In this document: one piece after another, positions 11,401-18,291 of the stretch | Layout: each line of letters begins with the position of its first letter | Numbering within the stretch: the stretch's first letter is position 1 | Assembly: GCA_913061055.1 (NCBI GenBank) | Contig: CAJXVA010000033.1 | Coordinates: 1 to 36,971 of the forward strand | Length of the DNA: 36,971 nucleotides | Reading direction: 5' to 3' | From: an uncultured Pseudomonadota bacterium | Lineage (GTDB): Bacteria > Myxococcota_A > Polyangia > Nannocystales > Nannocystaceae | The notes under the pieces: generated by a model | What the model was told of the DNA's origin: nothing | Database searches by the model: none | Seen by the model: only the letters and a program-made list of their open reading frames with translations | Translations under genes and position numbers: made by a program

Positions 11401-14400
11401 CGTCTCCGCCAGTCGCTCGAGATGCTCCCGCGCATCCGTGGCCGTGTGGTCCTCGTCGAGGGCCTTTTGGTAGTAGGCGAACGCCTCTTCCGGCTCGTGT
11501 GCAATCCGCTCGGAAAGGTCTGCCAAGCGCCGGAACAGCCCTTGGCGAGCCTCTGCGTCCTCTTCGTTGTCGAGCTTGATGCGCAGCGGACGGGCCAGAT
11601 GGCGCTCGTCGCCGGCTTCTTCGTAGAGCTCGATCAGCTTCTCGGCGACGGTGAGGTTGTCTCCGTCGGCCAGCGATTTCTCGAGTGCCCGAACCGCGCG
11701 GTCCGGCTTGCCGATCTTGTCGCGGTACAGCGCGGCGATCTTGAGCTGAAGTTCGACCTTCCGCTCTCCCTCAGCGGTGTCGGACTCGCGCTCGAGAACG
11801 CGGATGAACTCGGCCCACTTGTCCTGCTTGGCGTAAAACTGCTCCAGCGCATCCATGTCACCCTCGGCGACGTAGAGCTTCTTGAGCTGGTCTTGGGCGC
11901 GACGGTTGTCGGGCTCGACCTCGTGCAGCGCTTCCCAGGTACGGATCGCGGCGGCGTTGTCTTTGACCTTGTCGGCGTAGAGCAGGCCAAGCTTGACCAG
12001 GTACTGCGACTTTTTGGTCGGGTCGGCCGTGACCTCGATCAGACGCTCGAGCGTGCCCGAGAGCGCGGGCCAATTCTTCTCGCGCTCCTGCATGTGCTCG
12101 AGGTTTTCGAGCGCCTCGACGTTGTCGGGATCGGTCTCGAGAACCTGCGACCACAGCTCGATGGAGATGGCCGGCTTCTTGATCTTCTGTCCCGCGACGC
12201 GGGCGACCTCGAGGAGCTGCGCTTTGCGCTCTTCGGGATCTTCGATGAGCGCCAACTCCTTCTGCTGGACCGCCAGCATTTTCTCCCAGTCCCGCCGGCG
12301 CTGATACAGCTCCTTGAGCTTCCCGATTGCGGTGGGGTCGTACTCGTCGCACTCGAGCACGGCCTCGTAGCTCTTGATGGCTTCGGCCTGGTTGTTGAAC
12401 TTCTCGAGGAACAGCGCACCCGCCTGCAGGTGGAGCTCTTTGCGAGCGTCCATGTCCTGCACGAGTTCGGCCCGACGGCGAATCCGGCCGATCAGGTCCG
12501 GCCAGCGCTTCATCGACTCAAACTGCGTCTGCTGCTCCTGGACAACCTTGAGCAGCTGCTCCGTCTCGCCCGCGGAGTCGAGCAGCTTCTCGAGACCGTT
12601 GAGCGTCGTGACGACCAGGCCCGGCTGTCGCAGTCGTTCGCGATACAGCTCGACCAGCTCCCAGTGCAGCGCGACCTTCTCTTCGAGCTGCTCCGGTGAG
12701 TCGTCCGGGGTGTTCTTGATCTGGTCTTTGAGCAGATCTGCGACGTTGCTCCACTTGTTGTTGTCGACGTAGAGCTGCTTGAGGCGCGCCCGAGGGAACA
12801 CCTTGTCGGGCATCTTGTTGACGGCGTCGCGCCATGCGTCGATCGCCCGCTTGCCGCCCTTTTTGTCGGCCTCCTGGGCCTTCTCGATCAGCTTCATCTG
12901 ATCGGCGTCAAACGACTCGTCGCCAAGGGAAACGGGCTCGGGCTCAGGCTCGGGCTCAGGCTCAGGCTCGGGCTCGGGCTCGGCTTCTGCCTCAGGCTCG
13001 GCTTCTGCCTCTGCCTCGGCTTCCGGCTCGGGCTCGGCTTCCGGCTCGGGCTCGGCTTCTGCCTCGGGCTCGGCTTCCGCCTCGGGCTCGGCTTCCGCTT
13101 CTGCGGCTTCCGCTTCGAGTTCTGCCTTGAGCTCGGCTTCTTCCGCTGCGATCTCCGCTTCGAGTTCGGCTTCCTCGGCCGCGAGTTGTGCAGCGGCCTC
13201 CGCGTCAGCATCAGGCTCGGCTTCGGCTTCGGCTTCGGCTTCGGCGGCGGCCTCGGCGGCGGCCTCCGGCGCGGGTCCGAAGGAATCCAAATCCACCGCC
13301 TCGATCGCGCTCACCTCGTCTTGGTACGCGGTCACCGTCGGGTGGTCGGGCGCAACATCGACGGCCAGACCGAGGAACCGACCGGCTGTGCCGGTGTCCT
13401 GGAAGGACCGCCACGCGAACGACCCGGCCTCCAGGGCCAGCAGGACCCGCTCAGCGGGATCTTGCAGGGATGCGACACCGCGCTCGGCGAGGGGGATCAA
13501 AGCGTCGGCTTGCCCCGACTCTTCGGCGCTTGCGACCAGCTTTCGGAACGCAGCGACGTTCCACAGGGTCTCCTCAGACGAACCGAGCGTGCCGCTGGAG
13601 TACGCGAGGTCGAGTGCCTGGTGGAAGAAGTACGCGGCCATCTGCGGGTTGTTCAAACGAACGTCCCAGATGTCGGCGAAGAACCGGAGCATGTCGACCT
13701 TGTCGGAGTCGGTCTCCAACATCGATACGCGACGGTCTTGAAGTTTCTGCACGTGCTGCAGTTGGCCAGCGGCCGCAAGCATCGTGTCCGAGAGGTACCC
13801 AGCCGCCTCGTTGTTTGGATCGCACTCCAGCGCCTTGAACAGCAACGGAAGAAGCCGCTCGTCGTCGGGCGCTTCTTGATGAAGGATCTGCGCGCCCTTC
13901 ATGTACATAGCGGACAGCTGCGAACCACGGTTGGGCACCTTCGCCCCGAGGGGATCATCCTCGCCCGTAAGTGCAATCAGCTGCGCGTAGACGTTCTCCA
14001 GGCCCAGTTCCCAGTTGGAGCGGTCGTACAGCGTCTCCTGGAAACGAGCCTGGTACAGCTCGTTGTCCGGCTCTGCTTCCGCGGCGGTGCTGAGGTGCAG
14101 CTTGGCGTCGTCGAAGTTGCGAAGGCTCAGCTGCGCCGCACCAAAGTCGTAGTGCAGGCTTCCGGCGAGCGACTCGTCGCGGTTCGCTTTCAACTCGAGA
14201 CCCATCAAGCGCGTGACCATCTCGAGGTTGGCCATCGTCCCGTAGATCTGTCGTGCCCGACGCAGCGCTTCGAGGTTGCTCTGGTCGAGCTTGAACGCCT
14301 TCTGGTACGCCTGCATCGCGCGCGCCTTGTCGAGGAACACGTCCTCGCATGCACGCGCGAGTTCGAAGAAGCCCTTCGACTGTTCGGCTTTGTCGCTCGC

Positions 14401-14490
14401 CGCGCCGGCTTCGGCTTCGAGTTCGTCGACCACTGTCGACCAATCGTCGACCTCCCGAAGACGCTGTTTGATCCGCTGGGTGAGTTCCAT
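2482..14490 (-). CDS. Giant 4002-residue cytoplasmic TPR protein (GltI/AgmK-like)
   Basis: 12,009 bases, 4002 residues, no signal peptide or membrane segment, so cytoplasmic. ATG at 14490 has AAGGA ten bases upstream. Layout: an N-terminal TPR-like region (1 to about 400); an acidic Ala/Glu/Pro linker (about 405-521); then about 3,200 residues of paired-helix TPR units about 70 residues long, each with a leading Trp, a middle AIxxYxxVL and a closing DPxNxxALxxL (about 45 units, estimated from length); and a C-terminal domain of about 280 residues that is not TPR (from about 3720). TPR superhelices are protein scaffolds. Size, lack of export signal and position after an FHA/AgmX-PglI gene recall GltI (AgmK), the giant TPR protein of M. 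xanthus gliding motility. The orthology is inference. A terminator follows at 2423-2458. Confidence 0.93.
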   Translation of the reverse strand: MELTQRIKQRLREVDDWSTVVDELEAEAGAASDKAEQSKGFFELARACEDVFLDKARAMQAYQKAFKLDQSNLEALRRARQIYGTMANLEMVTRLMGLELKANRDESLAGSLHYDFGAAQLSLRNFDDAKLHLSTAAEAEPDNELYQARFQETLYDRSNWELGLENVYAQLIALTGEDDPLGAKVPNRGSQLSAMYMKGAQILHQEAPDDERLLPLLFKALECDPNNEAAGYLSDTMLAAAGQLQHVQKLQDRRVSMLETDSDKVDMLRFFADIWDVRLNNPQMAAYFFHQALDLAYSSGTLGSSEETLWNVAAFRKLVASAEESGQADALIPLAERGVASLQDPAERVLLALEAGSFAWRSFQDTGTAGRFLGLAVDVAPDHPTVTAYQDEVSAIEAVDLDSFGPAPEAAAEAAAEAEAEAEAEPDADAEAAAQLAAEEAELEAEIAAEEAELKAELEAEAAEAEAEPEAEAEPEAEAEPEPEAEPEPEAEAEAEAEPEAEAEPEPEPEPEPEPEPEPVSLGDESFDADQMKLIEKAQEADKKGGKRAIDAWRDAVNKMPDKVFPRARLKQLYVDNNKWSNVADLLKDQIKNTPDDSPEQLEEKVALHWELVELYRERLRQPGLVVTTLNGLEKLLDSAGETEQLLKVVQEQQTQFESMKRWPDLIGRIRRRAELVQDMDARKELHLQAGALFLEKFNNQAEAIKSYEAVLECDEYDPTAIGKLKELYQRRRDWEKMLAVQQKELALIEDPEERKAQLLEVARVAGQKIKKPAISIELWSQVLETDPDNVEALENLEHMQEREKNWPALSGTLERLIEVTADPTKKSQYLVKLGLLYADKVKDNAAAIRTWEALHEVEPDNRRAQDQLKKLYVAEGDMDALEQFYAKQDKWAEFIRVLERESDTAEGERKVELQLKIAALYRDKIGKPDRAVRALEKSLADGDNLTVAEKLIELYEEAGDERHLARPLRIKLDNEEDAEARQGLFRRLADLSERIAHEPEEAFAYYQKALDEDHTATDAREHLERLAETTNQWQPLAQSLELAIKEYGEEADSLPLRLKLAEINEQHMADLDAALAVNQAIVEIDAEEPTALASLERLYLALGREEDLLAVLDTKLSLSSDEDEKRATQTRIGSIHEQLGHHDKAIEAYNAVLDSGVEDPEVLSALDRIYSNLERWEDLSGVLERELSVASEEDADARAEYLLRLGVIMQDRLEKPEEAVELYRQVLEIDPASDSARDRLEGWLELPQANDETDEETGEVAEESAERAELRVKVAGILLPIYEAMEAHAEQVQCLQIQADAAEDSQSRVDLLLRIGELLSHSMGDSTRAFDVYARAFREQPDNEVAAQSLENIATVEDRWQDFADLHEEAVSKDLESGLMRRLLTRLATLYDQQLGDSEKSIACYQRAVDIDPGDAGSLDALEALYSRDQNWDQLLDVYRSKVELENDPHTREELRFKIAHLQVDMLSRPADGIVTYNEILADDDINTRAITALDRLYLDAEQWTELAENLSRQLALTADPSEQIELNLRLGSLQLKKLSQPALAVETYNRVLEFDPVNESALEALETLLEDEEHQLSVAKILEPIYKASNDWTKLIAAYEIMVKHSIEPSEKIQLLHQIGELYELAGDEPEKAFDAFGRALKEDPSREDTQARLDNLANQMGAFSEMVGLYEGVVDDVVDDQLRLAILGKVARTYETAIDDSTSAAATYEKMLEADPANFEAVDSLIEVHRRTNNFEPLVAAVVRKAEMVEDSDDQKKMLAYAASIREGVMEDAEGAIELYQRVLTIDDSDGEALEALERLYVQLERWEPLRDVYQRKSELADDPDDRRQALYVLGQVYDAELKDTDRAIDTYQAVLDIEPGDPQAIQALDRLYGQAERWLDQHQILERAVDAFDTAEEQTALRYRIGQLWENQLADMVRAIEAYREVLVHDPAHEPTIEALQRIAHGDNEPMAAAQVLAPRYEQFSEWEKLVEIYEVMVEHTEDPVGKIERLHQVAGIYELQLSEFDKAFDAYARALATDPKSELTVEQLERLAEVTGDWDKFAALLSEQADKLLDPHAKTQMLSRLARIQEERLANVDDAVGRYLEVLDNDPEDVAAIGALDRIFTHTEKWPELVENLRRQVAITGDEHDLIALYFRMGQTYQVQMNESAKAIEAYREILNIDPAHEQTLQALELIFTSGEHQSEIAEILEPIYQAAERWDALVKLGEVKLGATEDQHERLAIIQNVAEICEHRLGSPGDAYIWWLRAYIDDPSSEQVHEELDRLAEQTGEWGHIVDVGAQILEEEQPPEVKQGVLMRSAKVLDERLGDGGRAIEAYRAVLELDAENTEALAALDRIYSQLGMAQDLAEILQRRIRITMDGEELVDLEVRLAETFERDLHNHEQAVAAYTRALENDPANATALGRLETLYLHQHKWEELFDVYQKTVDVANTDEDTADCYQRMAKLASDTLDRETDAIDLWNRVLDLRGEDPLALGELAALHESHERWDDLVEILERQVFVIEDAQTRVDAYQTLGRVYGGKLERDRNALDAWLNALDLDPNNLETLQALHRIYEDSQAWVELIQVVESLIAQGPHVIGQDELQDLHAKSGRIHGEYLMQPDQAIESWHSVLHMEPGNMEALAALEALYTQEARWNDAINILEQKTKVLEGDEKIDVLMQIASIWEERLEDQNQAAGAYQEILENDLGHAPAGEALEQIYRDTEDFGSLGELLINRAEVLEDNDSRVAALQNAANVFEEHLGDSDMAFATLQAAFNVDYANDHTARELERLATEHGKWTELLNEYNELVLQIEDPNERCELWVKIGRWYGEHLNHAEYGIQSLEKALELNPESVSALRELVNFQTRSESWDELAETQERLVQQEPEPERQTATLLSLADVQEQRLANVPGAVESYRRVLEIDSESATALDALIRLHEQQQSWSELVGVLDRRAAIAEDPDEGLRLRKHIGYVQEANLADNGAAVETYKDILAQEPTDFDALQALERLYLNGSQIPEYLEILEAELDATADVEEQVAIYDKMANALVSLSGDRDRAAEVLEKIIMLDPQRDVTYRQLEELYMGLEKWTELVETYRSHIQSTEEPALQIELLSAMGEVFEKQVEDVDRAIETYEEILEIDPNNFEAANTLSRLQEAMEDWPRAVETMGRLVELTPDPNRRIELLTRIGRVQHEKLMNSEEAEMRLNQALTVEPGHVPALILLADIYKQRADWLKASRTLEAASEYSQNALERTNLAAEAAFINYEELEDRGHAVELFAKTLQNDPEHVRVGSVLAEVYAEEENWQAADPVLDMLTRKVDQLELDDDGQKQMFVQAARVARRLGNIDKALKQYKRAYDIDSTDHEVLVGMADLLFEKEDWDRSFKLYQTILVQHRDTQADEDTVRVYHRLGTIKNRQSEPRKALNYFEKALEVDPHHNETLVSVINLRAQANDWEGVIEAKRALVDITPDPDAQFGLWKDIGELYVEKLGNRDKSASAYQSALDLRPEDYPTLHTLLDLYTNAKRWDDAISVIDRLVEIETDVRRRSRYNYTAAVLMRDELGSSADAIDRFNQVLDDDPGMLKAFQAIDTMLTKEREWKTLERSYRKMLKRLPQEGNEPLKVTLWSNLAEIYRSRMQDYKSAAAAFEVASKLDPDDVGRHIKLAELYERLMGDNPTEYVDQAVREHQILIASEPFRYESYHALFNIYVRANAVDKAYCVASVLSFLKKATPEEDAYAEQNKRGDFVMARQRLSEETLRRHVFHPDQDLYLTGILGLIAPAVAAWRAVDLPATLNPTEVIDVEIDPSLFSRMAKYTKDVLNVSKPDVFLRPSDPGDLKLMNFKRNNAIHPSMVVFQNLLRGKSESHLAFALGRHMMDLYLPHFCYVALDRTPQNLKQVFLACLRAVGMQVGENNTALDQIAREITSRMQPAALDRLRSLIQKFVDAGGSTDVKRWAAAVELTSYRVGLLLCHDLRIAGQMISQEQAQLGSAMGPRDKIKELVLYSISEDYFAARRAIGVQVS
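12932..13275 (-). repeat. Low-complexity hexamer tract coding the Ala/Glu/Pro linker
   Basis: An imperfect tandem array built on ggctcg, ggctca and ggcttc hexamers on the + strand. It encodes alternating Pro-Glu and Ala-Glu runs at about residues 405-521 of the giant TPR protein. The array is densest at 12932-13105. The linker is strongly acidic and separates the N-terminal TPR region from the main superhelix. Such tracts change length easily by slippage and are also prone to misassembly. Confidence 0.9.
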
Positions 14491-14816
14491 GTGGGCGCTA
14501 TCCTTCGAGACTTACAGGGAAAACCCGCGCTCGAAACGTTGCTGGATATAACACGCGCGCGGCGTCGCTCACAAACGGCTAGGCACCCCTACGCGGCCAA
14601 TTTCTGAACCTCACGTTGGGGCGGGTCGGTCTCGACGATCGCACCAGGTGCGCCCTCAGGTCCCGGAGTTCCACACCCACGTGAACCCGAGTGCAGTGAT
14701 GGCGGAAATTTGAAACGCGCCCGCCGGTCCGAGAACAGGCCTCGGGACCACGACGAGCGCGACGGTCGATAGCAGCAGAGCCAGGGCCCTACGGCGATAC
14801 CGGAGCCTGGCTCCGA
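14491..14816. other. Intergenic region upstream of the giant TPR gene
   Basis: 326 bases between two - strand genes. It holds a putative promoter (14545-14574) and, directly after the upstream stop, a perfect inverted repeat cggag-cctgg-ctccg (14801-14815) that has no T-tract. On the - strand the stretch 14656-14815 stays open and would encode a short hydrophobic peptide, but I see no start codon or ribosome binding site for it. No other gene is visible. Confidence 0.7.
14545..14574 (-). promoter_or_regulatory. Putative sigma-70-type promoter for the giant TPR gene
   Basis: On the - strand, TTGTGA (-35) and TATATC (-10) are separated by 18 bases, and the start codon lies about 50 bases downstream of the -10. 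It is the most AT-rich spot in a GC-rich gap and follows a potential hairpin. Both boxes are partial matches, so this is only a candidate. Confidence 0.4.
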
Positions 14817-15725
14817 CTAGATCACGTCCTGCATCCGGGCGATCGTGCTGTTGGCGGCCTTTTTCAGGTGCTCAGGAACGTCGTTGCCGGCCTTGGAGAG
14901 GAATCCCTGGAGGGCTTCCACCGCTTCGTTTCGTTGACGGAGGTCCGCATACGCCATGCCGAGGCCGAACAGGACGTCCGGCATGTCCGGGTCGATGGCC
15001 TTGGCGGTCTTGAACGAATCGACGGCTTCCTTGGGCTTGTTGAGGGCCCGCTGGGCTCGGCCGAGGCCGTTCCACATGTCGGCATCTTTGTCGTTCACCT
15101 TGACACCGGTCTCCAGAACCGCTTGGCCAACGTTGGCGTGGCCGTAGTCGATGTACATGTTGCCGAGGGAGACGAACGACGCGCTGAAGTTCGCGTTGAG
15201 CTCGATGGCCTTCCGGAACGCCGAGTCGGCCTGCACCGGGTTGTCGAGTCGCTCGTAGAGCACGCCCATGCGGTAGCTCGCCTGGTAGTGGTTCGGGTCG
15301 AGCTTGAGCGTCTCCTGATACTTGGTGATCGCCTCTTTGTACTTCGCTTCTTTGTCGGCTTGCGCCGCGCCGGCCTGCTCGCCCTGGGCTGCAGTCACAA
15401 CACCGAGCTTGAAGATGTAGTTGGCGTCGGGCGCATCGCCCATGTTCTCGACGGCATCCTCAAACGCCTTCGCAGCGTCCACCAGCTTGCTTTGCTTCTG
15501 GTAGACGAGCCCAAGCGTGTAGTGAGCCTTGGAGTGCGTCGGGTCGATCTCGATCGCTTCTTTGAGGTAGCGCTCTGCCGACGAGGTGTTGCCCTTCTTC
15601 TCCGCCTTGATGCCTTCGTTCATCCGGTTGGTGGACTGGACGCGCTGGCGACTCGCCAACTGACAGCCGGGCGCGACTGCGACAACGGGAACGGACAACG
15701 CGAGGAGGAGGAGGATGCTGCGCAT
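14817..15725 (-). CDS. TPR-repeat lipoprotein
   Basis: 302 residues from ATG at 15725. Longer in-frame starts were set aside because this one gives a clean lipoprotein signal (MRSILLLLALSVPVVAVAPGC, lipidated Cys at residue 21). Five or six TPR units follow, with typical AxxxxxxALxxDP spacing: for example YLKEAIEIDPTHSKAHYTLG, YQETLKLDPNHYQASYRMG and FRKAIELNANFSASFVSLG. The general form is that of NlpI/PilF-type TPR lipoproteins. It is probably anchored in a membrane facing the periplasm and acts as an assembly or docking factor. It sits between the FHA/AgmX-PglI gene and the giant TPR gene, where M. xanthus has gltH (an outer-membrane barrel, as I recall). It is isolated by a terminator upstream (16074-16101) and has a candidate promoter of its own. 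Confidence 0.85.
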   Translation of the reverse strand: MRSILLLLALSVPVVAVAPGCQLASRQRVQSTNRMNEGIKAEKKGNTSSAERYLKEAIEIDPTHSKAHYTLGLVYQKQSKLVDAAKAFEDAVENMGDAPDANYIFKLGVVTAAQGEQAGAAQADKEAKYKEAITKYQETLKLDPNHYQASYRMGVLYERLDNPVQADSAFRKAIELNANFSASFVSLGNMYIDYGHANVGQAVLETGVKVNDKDADMWNGLGRAQRALNKPKEAVDSFKTAKAIDPDMPDVLFGLGMAYADLRQRNEAVEALQGFLSKAGNDVPEHLKKAANSTIARMQDVI

Positions 15726-16073
15726 GTCGATTGGGCCCCGCCGGGTGAGGGGGAACGGGGCGGCTCGGATTCGGATGGTATCGGCGCCGCTCCTAGGTGA
15801 CAAGACCGGCCGCCAAGCAAACCGATCTCCGCTGAACACCAGGCGAGCCCCGCCCGGGTTCACCGGCCAGGAGTTCGGGCCCCACCAGGAACGCCCCGGT
15901 GCCGAACTGTGAAGCTCACCTACAAACCAACAGCCGTTGAAGAGGCGTCCGGGCACCGGGCCCCGGAGTCACTCCAGCTGCGCCCACAGAGCGACCAGCA
16001 GCCCAGCCGGGCGCGCGCCAGAGGCTCCACCCCGAAGCGAGGGCGACCGCGAGGGCCCCTTGCAAAACCAACG
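15726..16073. other. Intergenic region upstream of the small TPR lipoprotein
   Basis: 348 bases between the small TPR lipoprotein gene and the terminator of the FHA gene. It contains one candidate promoter (15775-15803). Open frames that cross it are upstream extensions of neighbouring genes and have no coding features that I can see. Confidence 0.65.
15775..15803 (-). promoter_or_regulatory. Putative promoter for the small TPR lipoprotein
   Basis: On the - strand: TTGTCA, 17 bases, TACCAT. This is a 5-of-6 match to the -35 consensus and 4-of-6 to the -10, with ideal spacing, about 50 bases upstream of the ATG at 15725. Together with the terminator just upstream, it suggests independent transcription of the lipoprotein gene. 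Confidence 0.42.
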
Positions 16074-16101
16074 AAAAAGGCGAGCCCGGAGGCTCGCCTT
16101 T
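16074..16101 (-). terminator. Intrinsic terminator after the FHA/AgmX-PglI gene
   Basis: On the - strand an 11-bp perfect stem (AAAGGCGAGCC with its complement) closes on a TCCG loop and runs into five Ts. It starts about 18 bases past the TAG/TGA-proximal end of the gene at 16120. This is strong and well placed. Confidence 0.92.
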
Positions 16102-16119
16102 CTCTTCGAAGACCCTAAA

Positions 16120-18291
16120 TCAGCCGGGCTCGAGGACGAACGGGTACGTGACGACCACGTTGCCGCCACCTTGCGGCTTGGGGAACTTCCAGCGCTTGAC
16201 CGCTTTGGCCACGCAGTTGGCGACGTTCTTGTCCTTGAGGGAGGACTGGGCGACGACTGCGACGGGCACCTTGCCGGTGGGTCCGATGGTGAACTGGACC
16301 GCGACGCGACCTTTGAGGTTCGGGTCCTTCACGAGGCCCTGGTTGTAGCAGTGGCGAACCTCGTTGATGTGGGCGCGAACAATCCGACGAATGATGTCCT
16401 TGTCGAGCGCGCCCTTGACCTTCGCCTTGGCCTGACGGATTCGGGGGACTCGCTTACCGCGACCACCGAAGCCAGCACCGGAACCGCGACCGTAGCCGGA
16501 GCCAGTACCGCCGCCGCCGCCCTTGCCGATGAGGCCGGTGTTGCCGAGACCGATGGTTCCTTCACCGGTACCACCGCCGCCGCGACCCGTGCCGACCAGA
16601 CCCAGTCCGCCAACGCCGAATGCTTCGCCGACTTCGGTGCCAGTCAGGCCACCCCAGACATCCTCGTCGTCGTTACCGACCGCGAATGCTCCTCCATAAG
16701 GAGACGCCAGGAAGTGGCCGCTCTCCGAGGCCATCATGCCGAGAATACCGGCCTGACGAGCCTGCATGTCGGGGTCGAAGTTCCGCGCCATCTGCGGGAT
16801 GGCGTCCTTGGGGCCCTTCATGGCGTAGAGACCGGACTTCTGCTTCGAAGTCGGCTTACCCATCTTGCCCTCTTCACCCTTGTGGCGCTGACCGCTACCA
16901 CCGGCTTCGTCGTCAGAGTCTTCTTGCTCTGGCGGAGGCTCTTCTTCGGGCGTCTCGTCGGGCTGGTTCATGTAGCCGACGAAGCGGTTCTCGCCCATCT
17001 CGTCGTCAAGGCTCATGCCATCGCCCGCAGGCAGGGCAAGGTGCGCGAGCACCAGGAGCGAGCCAAGGACCACCAGCGACGCGGCGCTGTAGAGCCAGAA
17101 CGGCTTGTCGGTCTCGGACTTCTGGGCAATGACCTTGCCGGGCGGAACCGAGTTGACGTGGAAGACCAGACCGCTGTGGGCGACCTTGCAGTGCGCTCCG
17201 GCGGGGATCGGGAACGAGTAGGTCGAGCCCATCGCCGCCGCGCGGCCGGAGCTGACCAGCTCTTGGAGGCTGAGCTTCTGACCGTCGAGGGTGACGTCAC
17301 CCGTCATTTGAGCGGTGAAGTTCAGCGTCGAGTCGCCGGAGCCACTCCCGCGAACCAGCGGGAAGGCGGTGCCATCGGGAAGCCCCGAAGGCGGCGCGGC
17401 GAACGTGGCATCGGTGCCCTCACCGATGGTGTAGTTGGGCGTGCCCTTGTCGGACAGTCGAGCAATGCCGATCCCGAACGGCACGAGACCGAAGAAGGCA
17501 AGGACGACCCCGATGCCGCCAAAGCCAGAACCCGGAGCCATCGGCGCCGGGCGACCCGTTGCCTGCGCTTCTGCGGCTTCGGTTTCGTAGGCTTGCCACT
17601 CGCTGGTCCGAAGAATCGTGTCGCTGGCGAAGAACCCGGCGCCGCCGACGAGCATGAGACCACCGAGCGCGAGGAAGACCGGCGCAGACGCGCGGCGGCT
17701 CTTCACCTGGCCGACGTGCTGGACGTCGAGCACGGTGCGACCGTAGATGGTCATGACCTCGGTGACGGTGGAGCCGTCTTGACGCTCGACCTCCGAGGCG
17801 TCGACCTGCATCACCGGGCGGGCGGGCGCAGCCATCGGGGCAGCGGCAGCCATCGGTGCAGCAGCGGCCGCCATCGGGGCAGCCGCCATCGGGGCAGCGG
17901 CCGCCATCGGGGCAGCGGCCATCGGGGCAGCGGCCGGCGCGGAAGGCGCAGCTGCGACGACGGTCTGGGACTGTGCGCCAGCGACGGCGGCGGCAGCGAA
18001 GACAACCTCGACGCGGTAGGGCCCGAACTCGAGAGCATCGCCATCCTTGAGGACGGCGTTCTTCTCGACCCGCTGTTCGTTGAGCGTCGTTCCGGTGGAG
18101 CTGCCCAGGTCGATGACCCGGACGTCCGATCCAGAAACCTCGATGACGGCGTGCATGCGAGCAACAGCGTCGTCTTCGAGGCAGAGATGCGAGCTCTTCA
18201 GCTTGCCGATCTTGATGACGTCCTGGGAGAGCGTCTTCTCTTCGACCAGCGCGCCATTGTGAAAGATTTTGAGGTTCAGGGTCTGGGACAT
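16120..18291 (-). CDS. FHA-domain membrane protein with AgmX/PglI C-terminal domain (GltG/PglI-like)
   Basis: 723 residues. ATG at 18291 (MSQTLNLKIF) is preceded by AAGGA at good spacing, so the longer frame to 18453 is rejected. Order: FHA domain (about 1-100) with IGK at 28-30 in place of the usual GR, Ser34, Arg45-x-His47 and LGSSTGTTLN ending at Asn71; Ala/Met/Pro repeats (about 115-155); TM segments near 200-222, 255-277 and 396-419; an acidic Pro/Glu region; a Gly-rich region (about 557-613); and a TonB-like AgmX/PglI C-terminal domain (about 620-723) with HCYNQGL, GRVAVQFTIG, NCVAKAVKRWKFPKP and VVVTYPF. The layout gives a cytoplasmic phosphothreonine-binding end and a periplasmic TonB-like end, as in gliding-motility GltG (PglI). 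A role in carrying force or a signal across the inner membrane is inferred. Confidence 0.9.
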   Translation of the reverse strand: MSQTLNLKIFHNGALVEEKTLSQDVIKIGKLKSSHLCLEDDAVARMHAVIEVSGSDVRVIDLGSSTGTTLNEQRVEKNAVLKDGDALEFGPYRVEVVFAAAAVAGAQSQTVVAAAPSAPAAAPMAAAPMAAAAPMAAAPMAAAAAPMAAAAPMAAPARPVMQVDASEVERQDGSTVTEVMTIYGRTVLDVQHVGQVKSRRASAPVFLALGGLMLVGGAGFFASDTILRTSEWQAYETEAAEAQATGRPAPMAPGSGFGGIGVVLAFFGLVPFGIGIARLSDKGTPNYTIGEGTDATFAAPPSGLPDGTAFPLVRGSGSGDSTLNFTAQMTGDVTLDGQKLSLQELVSSGRAAAMGSTYSFPIPAGAHCKVAHSGLVFHVNSVPPGKVIAQKSETDKPFWLYSAASLVVLGSLLVLAHLALPAGDGMSLDDEMGENRFVGYMNQPDETPEEEPPPEQEDSDDEAGGSGQRHKGEEGKMGKPTSKQKSGLYAMKGPKDAIPQMARNFDPDMQARQAGILGMMASESGHFLASPYGGAFAVGNDDEDVWGGLTGTEVGEAFGVGGLGLVGTGRGGGGTGEGTIGLGNTGLIGKGGGGGTGSGYGRGSGAGFGGRGKRVPRIRQAKAKVKGALDKDIIRRIVRAHINEVRHCYNQGLVKDPNLKGRVAVQFTIGPTGKVPVAVVAQSSLKDKNVANCVAKAVKRWKFPKPQGGGNVVVTYPFVLEPG
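17829..17935 (-). repeat. Short tandem repeat coding Ala-Ala-Pro-Met units
   Basis: Imperfect 12-18-base repeats around the core gccatcggggcagcg on the + strand encode repeated APMAAA units between the FHA domain and the first TM segment. This looks like a flexible cytoplasmic linker. Length variation between strains would be expected. Confidence 0.8.

Noticed and set aside
14656-14815. Open hydrophobic frame on the - strand just after the small TPR lipoprotein
   Set aside because: There is no ATG, GTG or TTG start in frame near a ribosome binding site. It may be chance or a decayed gene.
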